This document shows, one piece after another, positions 52,817-64,000 of a stretch of DNA of 64,000 bases. Source of the DNA: Lethocerus indicus (taxonomy: Eukaryota; Arthropoda; Insecta; Hemiptera; Belostomatidae); the NCBI GenBank assembly GCA_019843655.1, contig JACDQD010000005.1:9761575-9825574 (forward strand), written 5' to 3'. The number at the start of each line of letters is the position of its first letter. Positions within the stretch are counted from its first letter, which is position 1. The position numbers were made by a program, and so were the translations under genes. A model generated the notes under the pieces. That model saw only the letters and a program-made list of their open reading frames with translations. It had not been told where the DNA came from and searched no databases.

Positions 52817-55800
52817 CATTCAATGTTGATTTTACAAAGTAAAAAAGTTTAGAAAAAAAGTATCGAAACAAGTTTGGATAAAAACTTTGTTGGACACGAA
52901 GTATTCGCGTTTAGAGGTAAAACATGTATGTAAATGAAACTATTCATACAAAAAAAGTAGTTTTTTAGATTATTTTTAAATTCACGTTCTGAACCTAAGT
53001 TTGTATGTATGTATTCATGTGTATGGAGAGGGATAAAAAGGAAATAAATAGGAACCGGTCCTATTGTTAGTGGACCTAGCTATCGGGTTGAATGCTTCAT
53101 TGGGGCGGTTATTGTACATTGGACGACCATTCACGACGACGTTTACGGAAAATAAAGACACGGGGGTGAGAAAAAAACAAACTAAATGTCCCTTTTTCCC
53201 TCCGCGGCACGCTTACCATTATGAGACCCTATTGAAAGAAAGCTGCCCTGTAGGGCAACCGGTTCTGATTTTCTAAAACCCCTCCTCCCCCCCTTCACCA
53301 TATATAATGCCCACAGCTCTTGTCCAGGTTTCGAAGTGGGAAAAAGAAAAAAACCAGACCCGGGGCGGGGGCCGGTGAATGCCTCATCATCGGCCTCTTG
53401 TTCCACTGAAAAAAAAACACTAATCTGCCTACACGTTGTACGTCACGGGTGCATTTACGAGCCGCCTCTATGCTCGCATCTTTCAGAATTTAAAATAATT
53501 GAGGAATGGCAGGACCGGAATACCGCGTATTTTTCAACATGGGGCGGATATCTATAGAACAGAGTGTCATAGAACTCTAAACAGTCATCCTGTGTTTCCC
53601 AAAGATCCCAATATTATTCAAATTAAAGAGGAATACAATTAAAATATATTTCTTCAGTTGGAACCTGAGATGTTATGTACCGAAATTTTTCGATTCGATA
53701 AATTCTGTACAACATATGGTCCATCAGGTTTACCAACTAAAAGGTATCATTCGGTTGGATAGAACAGAGCCTTCAACTGAAAATAATTTAACACTTCATA
53801 ATGGTTTTCGTTCGGATAATTTTTCGAATATATTTGAGAATATTTAATTATGGGAATCGTGGAATTGGAAATTATCTGAGCTACTGTTAAGCGAGGTTCG
53901 ACAGTTCGATCATCACATCGGTCCGCCCCTGCGTGAAGTCTCTCCCCCCTCTTCCCTCTCGGCCTAAGACGAGGGGTTGGGACAGGAAAAAATTAATAAT
54001 TTTCTACTCGCTAAAAGCCGCTAGCTGGGGCGGGCACCATAATTTGCACCTCCCTTTAAGAAAACGAGGCTTTAATCTCGGGCGTACTCGGATTTTCAAA
54101 TAGAGTCGTTATATGGGGAGTAGAGATTTTTTTTCTAAAAAAAAAACCCCGGATGTCGGAGGGAGGAGGCGAAGAGGGAAAAAAATCCTGATAGAGGACA
54201 ACCCCGTTTCCCCGTCCTACGATCTTACAAATTACTTTTTCGACTAAACCCCCCCCCGGCGCCGCCCCCGCGTTACAATCATGCAGACTAATAAGAAAGC
54301 ACGAGGGGTAGGGGCAGGTCCGCGGCCGGGGAACTAAAGACATGGAAAATTACTGATGTTTAATATGCCACCCCCGGGCGCAGGGGTGGGTTGACAGGGG
54401 CGGCGTGGGCGTCGCCATGACGACCGCCGAGATGGCCGCCCCTATCAAAAATGGCAGCCACTACACCACCATCCCCCACCCCCACCTTCCCCTAACACCC
54501 AACAATGTCCTGCCCCAACTGGAACTGCCTAAATCTATGTACTTGCTATATCAAAAGTTATTTCTATTATCCTGCTAACACTAATATTTCAGACAATAAG
54601 CTGAAGCCTGTCGTGGAAACCTTAAACAATTTTTTATTCAGTATTTTTCCTATCGGATAAGTAACGAACTAATGACAAATTTGAGAAGAATATTTTAGGA
54701 ACATATAACAATATTTATGACAATTTCAAATAATGTGATATAATTTTTCCGACCATCTGTTTCCACTCAGCCATCTGGACTCAAGGTGGAGTCATTTCTG
54801 CTTGTCCCCATCCTCATTGGCGTTAGTAAAATACTGAGGTAATCATAGTCTAAAATGATATAGACGTAAAGTAACTATTTCATTAAATTACATTATAAGT
54901 AACGATTTCATTAAACTATACATCCCCAGCACACCTAGTAGGATATCTATTCGGTGTTTTGCGATTTTATATCCCATGGCGACCCTAAGGCATCTAATAC
55001 ACTACCATATTACCTTGTTGGCACAGTCCTTTAGGTTTAAAACGCGCTGGCGCTTTATCTTTGAACGCTCATTGGTCTCGTAAAACATTAAAAAGTAGGC
55101 TGTTACACAACTCGTAGATCATAAATATAATCTCTAACGCAATACCAAACGAAGGGGCGAAACGCAGAATATAAGCGGAATGCTTAAAATTGTCAATCAA
55201 TCAAACCCTGGATCGCTTCGAACCAAAAGCGAAATACTGGTTTCCGTTTCACGATTTATTTCTTAAATATCGAAATGGATCGGGGCGCATTAAGCCCTTA
55301 ATTAACCGAGAAGAAATCCTCCATCAATAGACCTTTTCTGTCCTACCCGAAATCGACGAGTGGGAAAAGCGAACGAGAATTAAAGGAGAAAGTAATTGGA
55401 GTTATCGGAGGATAAAAGAAGGATGATGATGAGGAGGAGATAAAGAAAGGGGGGAGGGAGATATTGTTTAAAAAAATACACCGATTAACTTTTAATTTGC
55501 TCGCATTCGGAAAACTGGCAAGCAAAGCACTCGATCCGGGGCCCCAGCGATGCCTCTACTCTCTCACTCTCTCCCTCCCTCCCTCCCTCTCTCGTGTGTC
55601 AAAGACTAATTGGCTTTAATCCCGTTCCTTAATTCCTTTAAAGGAGTTCAGTCCGTTGAGGCCCTTGTCCGCCGTTTTAGGCCGCCGGGAATACAAGTTG
55701 AATTACCGATCTCAACCTACCCCCGAAAATTAATAAACGCAATATTGAAAAAAAATGATGTAAAATAAATTAGGGTCCCCGGTTTAGGGCTTTGAGTAGT

Positions 55801-58475
55801 GAACTCCTTTACTGCTCCAAGGGAGCCCTTAATCAAAATATTGAAAATGTGGTTTAAAACTCACAATAGTTGACGCGACTTCTTAGATCAACCGTTTCCT
55901 CGTCGCGGATGACGACTTGCTATAGTTTATTATTCACTCAATAAATATCTTATTATTATTATACTCATTATGATAATGCCAGCAGTATGAGTAATTCTTT
56001 AATCATCCTCTACCGAATAATACAGTAGTAAAGTAATATTTCATTGTAACTCGTATTATTACAGTTATTTCGTTACATCCAGATTGTGTTTTTATTTTAA
56101 TCCAGAAAATATATTCCTTTCCAGATTGATATTACCACTTTAAAATATATATAAATTATCGCATGGGAAATGAAGTTGTAAACAAGGGTACGACCTGTAG
56201 GGGAGAGGTACCTAAATGATACGTGACTTACGTATCCTCAATCTGTAATTTAGTTTCATCCAAAGTTTATCTTCTTTGGCCGCATATTTAACTTAGTTAA
56301 ATTATTTTACCGTTACCATTATTGTAAACCGTCGTGTGTTCATGTATTATATATGCATATATTCTGCTCCCAATTATGCGTCACTTATACGTTTTCTAAG
56401 AAGGGTACCTACAAAGGGGACCACGGGGACAATAGGTCCAAAAGGGCCCCTTCCAAAAGGGTGGGAGTTTTGTGACTCAAGTCTAGCTATCAAATGTCCT
56501 TAAAGCTCCTCTAAAAAAAATACTTTTTTAAAAAAAATACTATCTCTCGCTTTTTTCAGCTGAGAGTATACTGTAATTCTAAATTAAAACTGTATGAAAC
56601 AGCTCCTCAATTCGCTCGACCGTTTTCTGCTTCTCTTAAATTGGTCATTCTATTAGATTAAATGGGCGTGCGAGACATTGTGAAATAACTTCGTTTAAAC
56701 TGTCATGACACGAAAAATGAACCTTATTTCTGTCTTCATTTCTCTGTTGCAGGCCTGTGAAGGAGTCGTGGAAAACTCAAGAAAATAATAATAATAACAT
56801 AAATTTTATTCTTGCGGTAATCCTTCTTACCCATAAATATTTATTATTGCTAATTTAAAGTCTACGGTGATTCGAATTTGGACGCAGAAAACTCATCATA
56901 TTCACAACTGTTCACTTTATGCAAACTATTAAGGCGGAGCCTGTCCTCATTTTATCGTGACAAACGCCCTAGGCCAGGGTCAGTGAACAACGGGGGCGCA
57001 AGAAATACCTGGGGAGGACTTAGTTTTTAGTTTAAGCCATTTAGAGGTGAGATGTGTTAACTGCGACGGCTTGGAATATCACTTATTACTCGGGTGATCT
57101 TGGTCGACCCCGTCGTTATTCGTTTCTGGGCTAGAGGTTCACAGCATCGCACGCTAGAGTGCGTAAGCGCAGATTACTGCTTAACAGAATAATTTTGATG
57201 TAAACGTTTCCCTGATCAGTTTTATGGCCACTGGGTATTGGTTTAATTTTATTTTTCACGTGCCGCACGTTCCATTCCCGTCCTCTTATAATAATTTCTC
57301 GTATATAGCGGTGTGACTCCCATCTTATTGTGACACTAATTCTGATAGTAGGTCCGCCTTGCAGCAGGCTGCAATAACGACCATTTATCTAACGTTATTT
57401 TTCAATTATGTAATAGTATATAATATGTAACGAATATTACAATGCGTGAACAGTGACGAATAAACCAACGTCAGGAACGAGCCCACTATGAAGATGCCCA
57501 AATTAATTCAGAATTTAAATATAAAGAACCGGCAGTATGGAGGGAAAAAACGTTAGCGAATGCCGCCCAGAACTGAGTATGAAATAAAAACAAAATGAAC
57601 TATCGTTTTATTAAAAATAAAGTCCTTGTTCCATTTATTCCCTCGCCAGTTGTAGTTACGAATTATCAGCAGTTTGTTACAGTCGGTATTTTATTATTAT
57701 TTGAAGCCACATTTACATAATTGGTGTACCTAATTTAAACCTTCTTAGGACTTTATGAATTATCGGTAGTGTGCAATTAGTGTTCGACGTTTTAGGAATT
57801 CACTGTCTTAATAATTATTAATGCGAGCAATTATCGTGGTCTTCGCATTAAATTTATAATTGCCGCGGCCGTTTTTGTTACCGTCTAAAAATAGGACTAT
57901 TATCCTTATCCTGGCCAAGTAAATATAGCGTAGGTTAACTTCGTCCCGGATTGATCGTTGACTTGATATAAAGTAGGTGGGGTAGGGCATGCCCTCTAAG
58001 TCCCCTTTAAACCCCTCGGTCTTCTCCGGCCAAACATAAATAATTAATAAAAGATATAAAAGTAAAAAAACGTATGTACAAACCAACTTTACATTTGTAC
58101 AAAACGCATGAAGGAAAACTAAAGATTAATTGGATTTACTTCTTCTTTCTGGGTAACAGAAACTAATTTCCTTGGAATAACAAATAATATAATTATATAT
58201 AACATTATTATTATTATGTTTATTATATATTAATATTCATAAATATAGCACTTAGAACAGATTGACGATTGGTTAAACGATTTTGAATTATTTAAGAATA
58301 TTTTTCCGATTTTGATCCTGCGATTCTAAAAAAAAGGGTATATTTCTCAATTATTTAACTGTATGACTCATCCATGCCGTAAGCGATAACTTATAAATTT
58401 AAAAATTTTAAGGGACCGACTTTACCGACATCAGGATTGAACATTACGAAAGGCGGCTGATAGTTCAGACAGTCG
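52817..58475. other. Gene-free interval
   Basis: GC-rich patches near 54.25 and 54.37-54.50 kb (the latter with repeated ATGGC/GCCAT motifs), a short CT-rich tract at 55560-55592, and otherwise unassigned sequence. A GGGGGCGCAAGAAAT stretch near 56990 recalls hAT ends but lacks a partner. Confidence 0.4.
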
Positions 58476-58489
58476 CCAATAGATGGCGC
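58476..58489 (+). promoter_or_regulatory. Single CTCF-like site
   Basis: CCAATAGATGGCGC agrees with the 14-base CTCF core (CCASYAGRKGGCRS) at 13 positions. Sequence match only; no other support. Confidence 0.35.
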
Positions 58490-61400
58490 AGTAATGTCGA
58501 ATTGAAATGTTAGTTCGTTCTCTCACGAACATTTCCGTATTTTTTAATTGAATTTGTCACATAAATAGAGTTAATGAAAAAAATTATACATACAAATTAA
58601 AAACAGTATCCAAGTTGATAAACTATTTACATTTATTGTATGAGAAAATAAAATGTTTTCAGAAACGAGAATTTTTATTAATGCTTTCAAGCAACATCAA
58701 TTACTTTAGCCATTATTTACTGCTCCTCACAGGTGAGGTAAATTAATTTACAGTATGTAATTTGTCTATAAAATGTGCTGAATCTTTTTCACAAAAATAT
58801 TTCTACGTAAGAATTTTGGGAATGAATTGGCACAATCTATCTAACATTGTATTTTAAAATTGGACTGAAAATTATTTCATCTGCAGTAAAAATAAAATTA
58901 TCTTAAAAGATTTTAAAATTATATTAATTTGAAACTAATATTACTATTAGACTAATATACTATTAAATTTATTGAAGAATTTTAAATGAACTACATAATT
59001 TATTAAATGTTTAAAATATTAAATTAAATATATTTCATTTGAAGTTGTGGGTTTTAATAAAGCTTGTCTAACCAAATATTATAACTCAAATTTAATAGTG
59101 ACTACTACTATCAAAGGGAAAAGAAACATAACTATTTTTTTAAAATTTGCCTTTATTTGTTAGCAATACAAGTTAGCATAAGTATTGCACACTTAATTGA
59201 AAACCAGATCTGCAGGCTGCAGATTGCTGAGTGGTAATGACCTGAAACAAACATAGTTAATTATATTTTGTCCAAATTGGTTTATGAACAAATAAATAAA
59301 CAATGCACACATTAAAAGTTATATTAAATTATAAAACCGAAAGTGCTACAGATTTTGATATGCTGTAACTACAAATTCAGGATTTAGACATATTCATACT
59401 TAATTTAAACGCTGGAACAAAAAATGAGAACGTTGGTAGTTCGGCACGTTAGCTCATAGAGTGCGTTTGTGCCTACTCTCGGGTGACTTCGGGACTTGTG
59501 TTCTGTAGAACTTATTAAAATATAGTTACACAACGTTTTGTCAGTTTGATGAAACATTTAAAACATTCTTTTACGGTTTCAATACATACTGAAATTGAAT
59601 AATAACCTTTATTACGATTATGTGTCAATATTGTGACAAAATAAGTGTCAGGTCGGGGCTTATTTTGATGCGAGAAAATTTAGTGCAGTTTCGATGTCTC
59701 TCTTATTGAATAATAATTGAATAATGTTTTATAAATAACACAAATATAGATACTGTATTTATATAATATTATAAAGCATATTCTTACTTCCAGAAACCGA
59801 TCGTTTAAAGGTTGTAAATCACTGTATTGTTCCGAGGTCTTGCAGAACATTAAAACTAAGCAATTCGACATCCTCCGCTATTTTCAATTCCGAGAGTTCC
59901 GAATAGAAATTCTATTTGGCTTCAAATATCCAAATTAGGCGAGCAATTCCGCCGCCGGCTGATTGTTTTAAGTTTCACCGGGCAAACATCGGACGGTACT
60001 TAATTTGGGGCGACCCCCGACAAACCCCTCTTTATTTTTAAATTCTAATTTCGAGCCACCGAAAATTGGCCCATGTTTGCCCCACTGCTATTGGTTTTTC
60101 AAACGTCGTTCCGCCGCGGCGCGACAGACGGTTTAATTCGAACCAATTTCTGGAAACGCTCCGCACTGATATTTCCTACGAAAATATTTAGCGACGTTAA
60201 CTCGCCGAACAAGGACTGGCAAATTAACGCGTTCTACAATAGTTAATCAAATACGGCAGGGAAAGTTCCACACTGTAATTGCATTGTATTAATATGACCT
60301 GATTTTTCTCCGAAAAGCCTCCAAAAGTACAGGCGATTTTCTCTACTCTTGGGCTTAGGTCGACTTCTCGCCAGCGTCGGTAGCGTTTCCGCCATGGACA
60401 CTGTCAACGAAATATCGCTTTACAGTGATAAAATTGTACAGGTACATTCGCATATTTTGTGTAGTGTAGTTTAGCATTCTGTTCGGCGTGCCAGTCACGC
60501 TTATGATCCCGATATATCTCATAAGTTTCTCTTCTAGACCGGACGTCTGAAGACGACAGAAAGTCCAAGAAGAAAGTATTTTAAGCACGTTCAAGGCCTC
60601 AGATGTGTTACTGCCTTAGTGCTCGTATTCAGTATTACACATTGCTGTATAATGCCGGCCGGGGCTTTCACTTTTCCGCTAATGGACGAAGAGTATTATT
60701 CTCATTAGACAGTAATTGGAGCCCAACTAATTCTAAGAGTAGACGATTAGGACAGACGACTGACATTTATTTTTTTGGCCCATTCTCTTGTCCGGGTGGA
60801 ATATTTCGAAACAGGTTCTTCAAACTTGTATTCTGAACTAATTTGCTCTTCTTCACATTCTTCTTCGCCCCTGTCCAATTTCTCCATATCCCTGTCCAAT
60901 TTCCAAACGTCACGTGGACTCCCTTTGTCTTATTCTGGGTTTCTGACCGTGCACGCTTCGTCGTCTTCGGAAATTGGCGACATACCGTCAGGACCCTGGT
61001 TTCTTCTATTAGGCATTGAGGAGACGAAACCCCCGTTGCCGTCCCGGCCCCCGCCACCGCCGGCTAGGGGGTCGAACACCCTCTTTCTATTCACCGGGGC
61101 CGATATGAAAATCGATTGCGGGACCTTTTTCCACGGGGTGGAGCCGGGGACCTACTCCTCAACGCCCTCCCCCTTCCAAGCACTACACCTCCCACCCATC
61201 CTCACCCCTCATCCTCGTCATCCCCACGGCCGATCCGATATTGAATTACTCGGGGAAGGTGGAAAATAAAATTCGGGACGGAGGATATGAAACGTTATTG
61301 GATTGGAGAAGGTGAAGGCCGCGCGGGGGTGGCGGGGGGCCACCGAAATTGCCTCTTACTCGGAGAAGAGATTTGTTGGGATTTCTGAACCTCCGACCCC

Positions 61401-61599
61401 CGGTAGGTAAAACCTTCGGGAAAGGAAATAAACGAATTCCCGCATACATCTCAGGTAATATCGGAGCTCGCCACTCCCGATTTTATGTGTTTTTTTCTGA
61501 ATATCGGGCAGATCAACAACGTTTGAGTGCCCTTCTTCTACGGTTCGGGAAGTAACATTTTCTGAGGCCTCAATTGTTCATATCGTACGGCCCGTAAAA
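58490..61599. other. Gene-free interval
   Basis: AT-rich to about 59.8 kb, more GC-rich after. A 164-codon frame at 60775-61269 is serine/proline-rich and unrecognised. Confidence 0.4.
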
Positions 61600-61612
61600 T
61601 AATAAAAATTCG

Positions 61613-61733
61613 TTTAGACTACCTGCTTTGTGGTCTGCGAGGGGTTGGAATACCGTAGATTTCGTGTGTTTCTGTCTCCTCTAGCTGGTTTGGTCTTTTG
61701 CTAGCAAAAGACAGAAACACATGAAATCTACGG
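61613..61733 (-). mobile_element. Short palindromic element, 13-bp TSD, ribozyme deleted
   Basis: A 121-bp copy bounded by exact TAATAAAAATTCG repeats (61600-61612, 61734-61746). Left: CTACCTGCTTTGTGGTCTGC through TTTGGTCTTTTGCTAG; right: GCAAAAGACAGAAACACATG then AAATCTACGG. The arms fold directly on each other. Confidence 0.9.
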
Positions 61734-61747
61734 TAATAAAAATTCGA

Positions 61748-61751
<4 letters not shown>

Positions 61752-61806
<55 letters not shown>
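61752..61806. repeat. (TA)n microsatellite
   Basis: About 27 TA units, five bases beyond the right target-site duplication of the element at 61613-61733. Confidence 0.96.
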
Positions 61807-61811
<5 letters not shown>

Positions 61812-64000
61812 GGAATATTTCCTTGAATAATATTTCCTGGCAGAACATCAAATTGAACATTAACAAATAGTTCATGTATACTGTGAGAACAAAGCATGAT
61901 TGTGGAGCATGTCATACATAAGATGTGGCTTTTAAGGACAGTATTTTTAATAAATATTGCCGCCAATAGAAATTGTCAATATGTGCGGTGGTGGGACATA
62001 ACCCGCACATAACCCGAAATATGCTCAGAAATCATCCCTTAAGGCTACGAATTTCATTCCCCCCCGCCCTAATCTGGACATCTGAATTCCTATCTGACTT
62101 TTTTCCTTCTTCAGAAGTCAGAAACGCCATTGCATTTAACTTGTCACTCCTTCAGGAGGAATAAAGACGACGGTGAAAAAAGGAGAACAGGGTTAGTTGA
62201 CGTCCGGACGTCTCAAAACAAATAAATTAGCCCGCGAAACGACGTCGCGAAGACTGGATTAAGCTTTGAAATATAAATATTCGCTCGTCTTTTCGCTGCG
62301 CGTCTGTCAGGAATAAATACACTTCAATTTTTTACCGTTCTCATCTTTCCTTGTATTTTCGAATATACCGAAATAATATTTTCAGCCGTGAACGGTGTCG
62401 CTGTCTCCTCTCCGGGCGATCGGTATAATTGAAATTGAATTTTCCCATTTTCGCCTCTCATTTCAGTCTGAAAGCCTAACTATGCCGCGTCATAATGAAA
62501 CCTGTCGGGTCCGTTCTTTTCCGCTCGGTGTTTTAAAATTTGAAATATTAAAAAAAAAACAAAAGAAAAAACACAAAAAATGAATGTACAATGGACAGTT
62601 GACCGAAGTGACGCCGGGGACGAATAATTCATTTCGAATCCTTTTCTCAATAATGGGACATTTATTTGGCCGGCTTATAGTGCCAGAAATGTTTAAAAGT
62701 GGGATATAATTTTTGTGAATACAATTAATTGTTACGTAATAATTGATTTACAGTACAGTCAGTACAAATTAGCGCGAGTGGCTGAGATTTGCTCGAGCCG
62801 GTCCATCAGCGTGTACAGTGGCTGCCCTTCAGGCGATCGTAACAACGCAGACATCAATGACAACCCTAAACGAACTGACATGACGTCTAAACGTCAATTA
62901 GTTTAACTGATATAAGCCTCTTGAGGTTTCTGGATATGCCCCACGACAAGAGTCTGCTTTCGAATCGATGCTGTTGATTCAACTGCGATTTTAAACTCTT
63001 TTAAAATTCAAATTTCCAATCGGCGAAAACCTGGGTTGAATGGATTTCAACCTAGTAATCGATACTCAACACTTGTTCGAGTGCTGATTCATTAAAAACT
63101 TTGATAAAAAAAGGCCGCTCAACATTGCTGCATAGTTTTGGGAATTGATCGTTCGGAACGATATCGGATCAAAGATTTAACGTCTGTAAAATTATAGCGA
63201 CAGTGCTGTCAGGACGCTTCGGCAGCATACCTGGGTGCGTACCACTGTAATTTGCTGTTGCAACTGACGGCGCGAAGCCGATACCTGTCTGGCGTGAAAC
63301 CAAATCAATGAGTGGATATCACAAGACCGGCTAGATAGTGTCAATAATTAATAATTCTTATAAACAGTAATATTGGTATTAATCAGATAATTAGCTTGGT
63401 TAATATATTGGTAGATCTCCACAACTCAACGAAAATTCTGTCTCCCCCCCCCTTCGAGTCGAAACAATTTGGTACAGAAATTTTCTTCAATATTGATTGC
63501 GAAGAAAATAAACGTTTCTAGGATTTCTCTAACTTTACCCATTCCGAAAAGGTGCAACATACACCATTTCTTAGTTAATTAAATACGATATCTCAGTCTT
63601 ATGAGGTTGTACGACCGGAGCGAATGTACTGGCTGGGGCTTTAGCCGGAACTTAGGGGTTAATGTGTTACAGATATATGAGGTTGAGTTGTTGATATGCA
63701 AATAAATACTGGTATGATTATTATTATTATTAGTATTATTAGAGGTTTTTCTAGGTTCAGTCGTTGCCGACGACAAAGTCCTGTCGCTTTGCGCTCCTAA
63801 TTAGCGTCCTCTCTCTCTCTCTCTCTATCTCCCTCTTTCTCCCTCTCTCTTTCTCTTCTAGTCGACGTTTCATGAATTCTAAATTATTCAATTCCCGAAT
63901 AATTATTTATAAAAGCCACGGCCACATAGCATAAAGACGCCAAATGTCCGTTCGTTAACCGACGCCACCTGCACGAACCAACTCAATTTGGCCCATCCCC
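61807..64000. other. Gene-free interval to the window end
   Basis: Unassigned; includes an impure CT tract at 63809-63859 and an ATT/TTA-rich run near 63718-63738. No gene, RNA or transposon end recognised. Confidence 0.4.

Noticed and set aside
56985..57010. hAT-like terminal sequence GGGGGCGCAAGAAAT
   Set aside because: No matching inverted end or 8-bp target duplication found nearby.
60775..61269. 164-codon serine/proline-rich frame
   Set aside because: Low-complexity composition with overlapping frames on the other strand and no domain.

Overview
The window is nuclear DNA from an arthropod, most likely an insect. The evidence is intron-containing genes with arthropod-type signals (a TATA box paired with an ACAGT initiator), three longitudinals-lacking (lola) type alternative zinc-finger exons, jockey-like LINE tails, a mariner-type MITE and many (TA)n tracts. 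The species cannot be named from the sequence.

Layout. About 1-15.3 kb is AT-rich and gene-bearing: three tandem lola-type zinc-finger 3' exons (minus strand, 173-2559), an intact 11-exon RUVBL2/reptin gene (plus, 7083-12676, 463 aa), and an intronless hydroxypyruvate isomerase-like gene (minus, 14409-15186) with one frame break. From 15.5 to 21 kb lie 10-bp and 60-bp tandem arrays, a duplicated 200-bp repeat and a decayed jockey-type fragment. From 21.2 to 32.1 kb one secreted lipase gene can be assembled from its promoter (TATA 21236, initiator near 21267) through seven coding exons (350 aa, Ser-Asp-His triad complete) to its poly(A) signal. From 32 to 64 kb I recognise no gene. This part holds repeats, a mariner MITE, a terminal-inverted-repeat element carrying 13 tandem units, LINE tails, homopolymer runs and unassigned unique sequence.

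The most unusual content is a family of short palindromic elements (about 120-390 bp; roughly a dozen full or partial copies between 19.8 and 61.7 kb). Their arms carry a type I hammerhead ribozyme motif: CTGAAGA, a GGC/GCC stem II, GAAA, a palindromic ACCGGT stem III, the C cleavage position and a GCTA/TAGC stem I. In the best copy the two arms carry it on opposite strands. Six copies are bounded by exact or near-exact 12-17 bp target-site duplications and share one fixed end, so they look like retroposons. Related hammerheads are known from Penelope-like elements and retrozymes; the palindromic form with a ribozyme in each arm is the part that may be new. Three clear copies sit in lipase introns.

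The genes do not form a functional pathway together: RUVBL2 is a chromatin/snoRNP AAA+ ATPase, the isomerase-like protein is metabolic, the lipase is secreted, and the zinc-finger exons belong to a transcription-factor locus whose shared BTB exons are not visible here.
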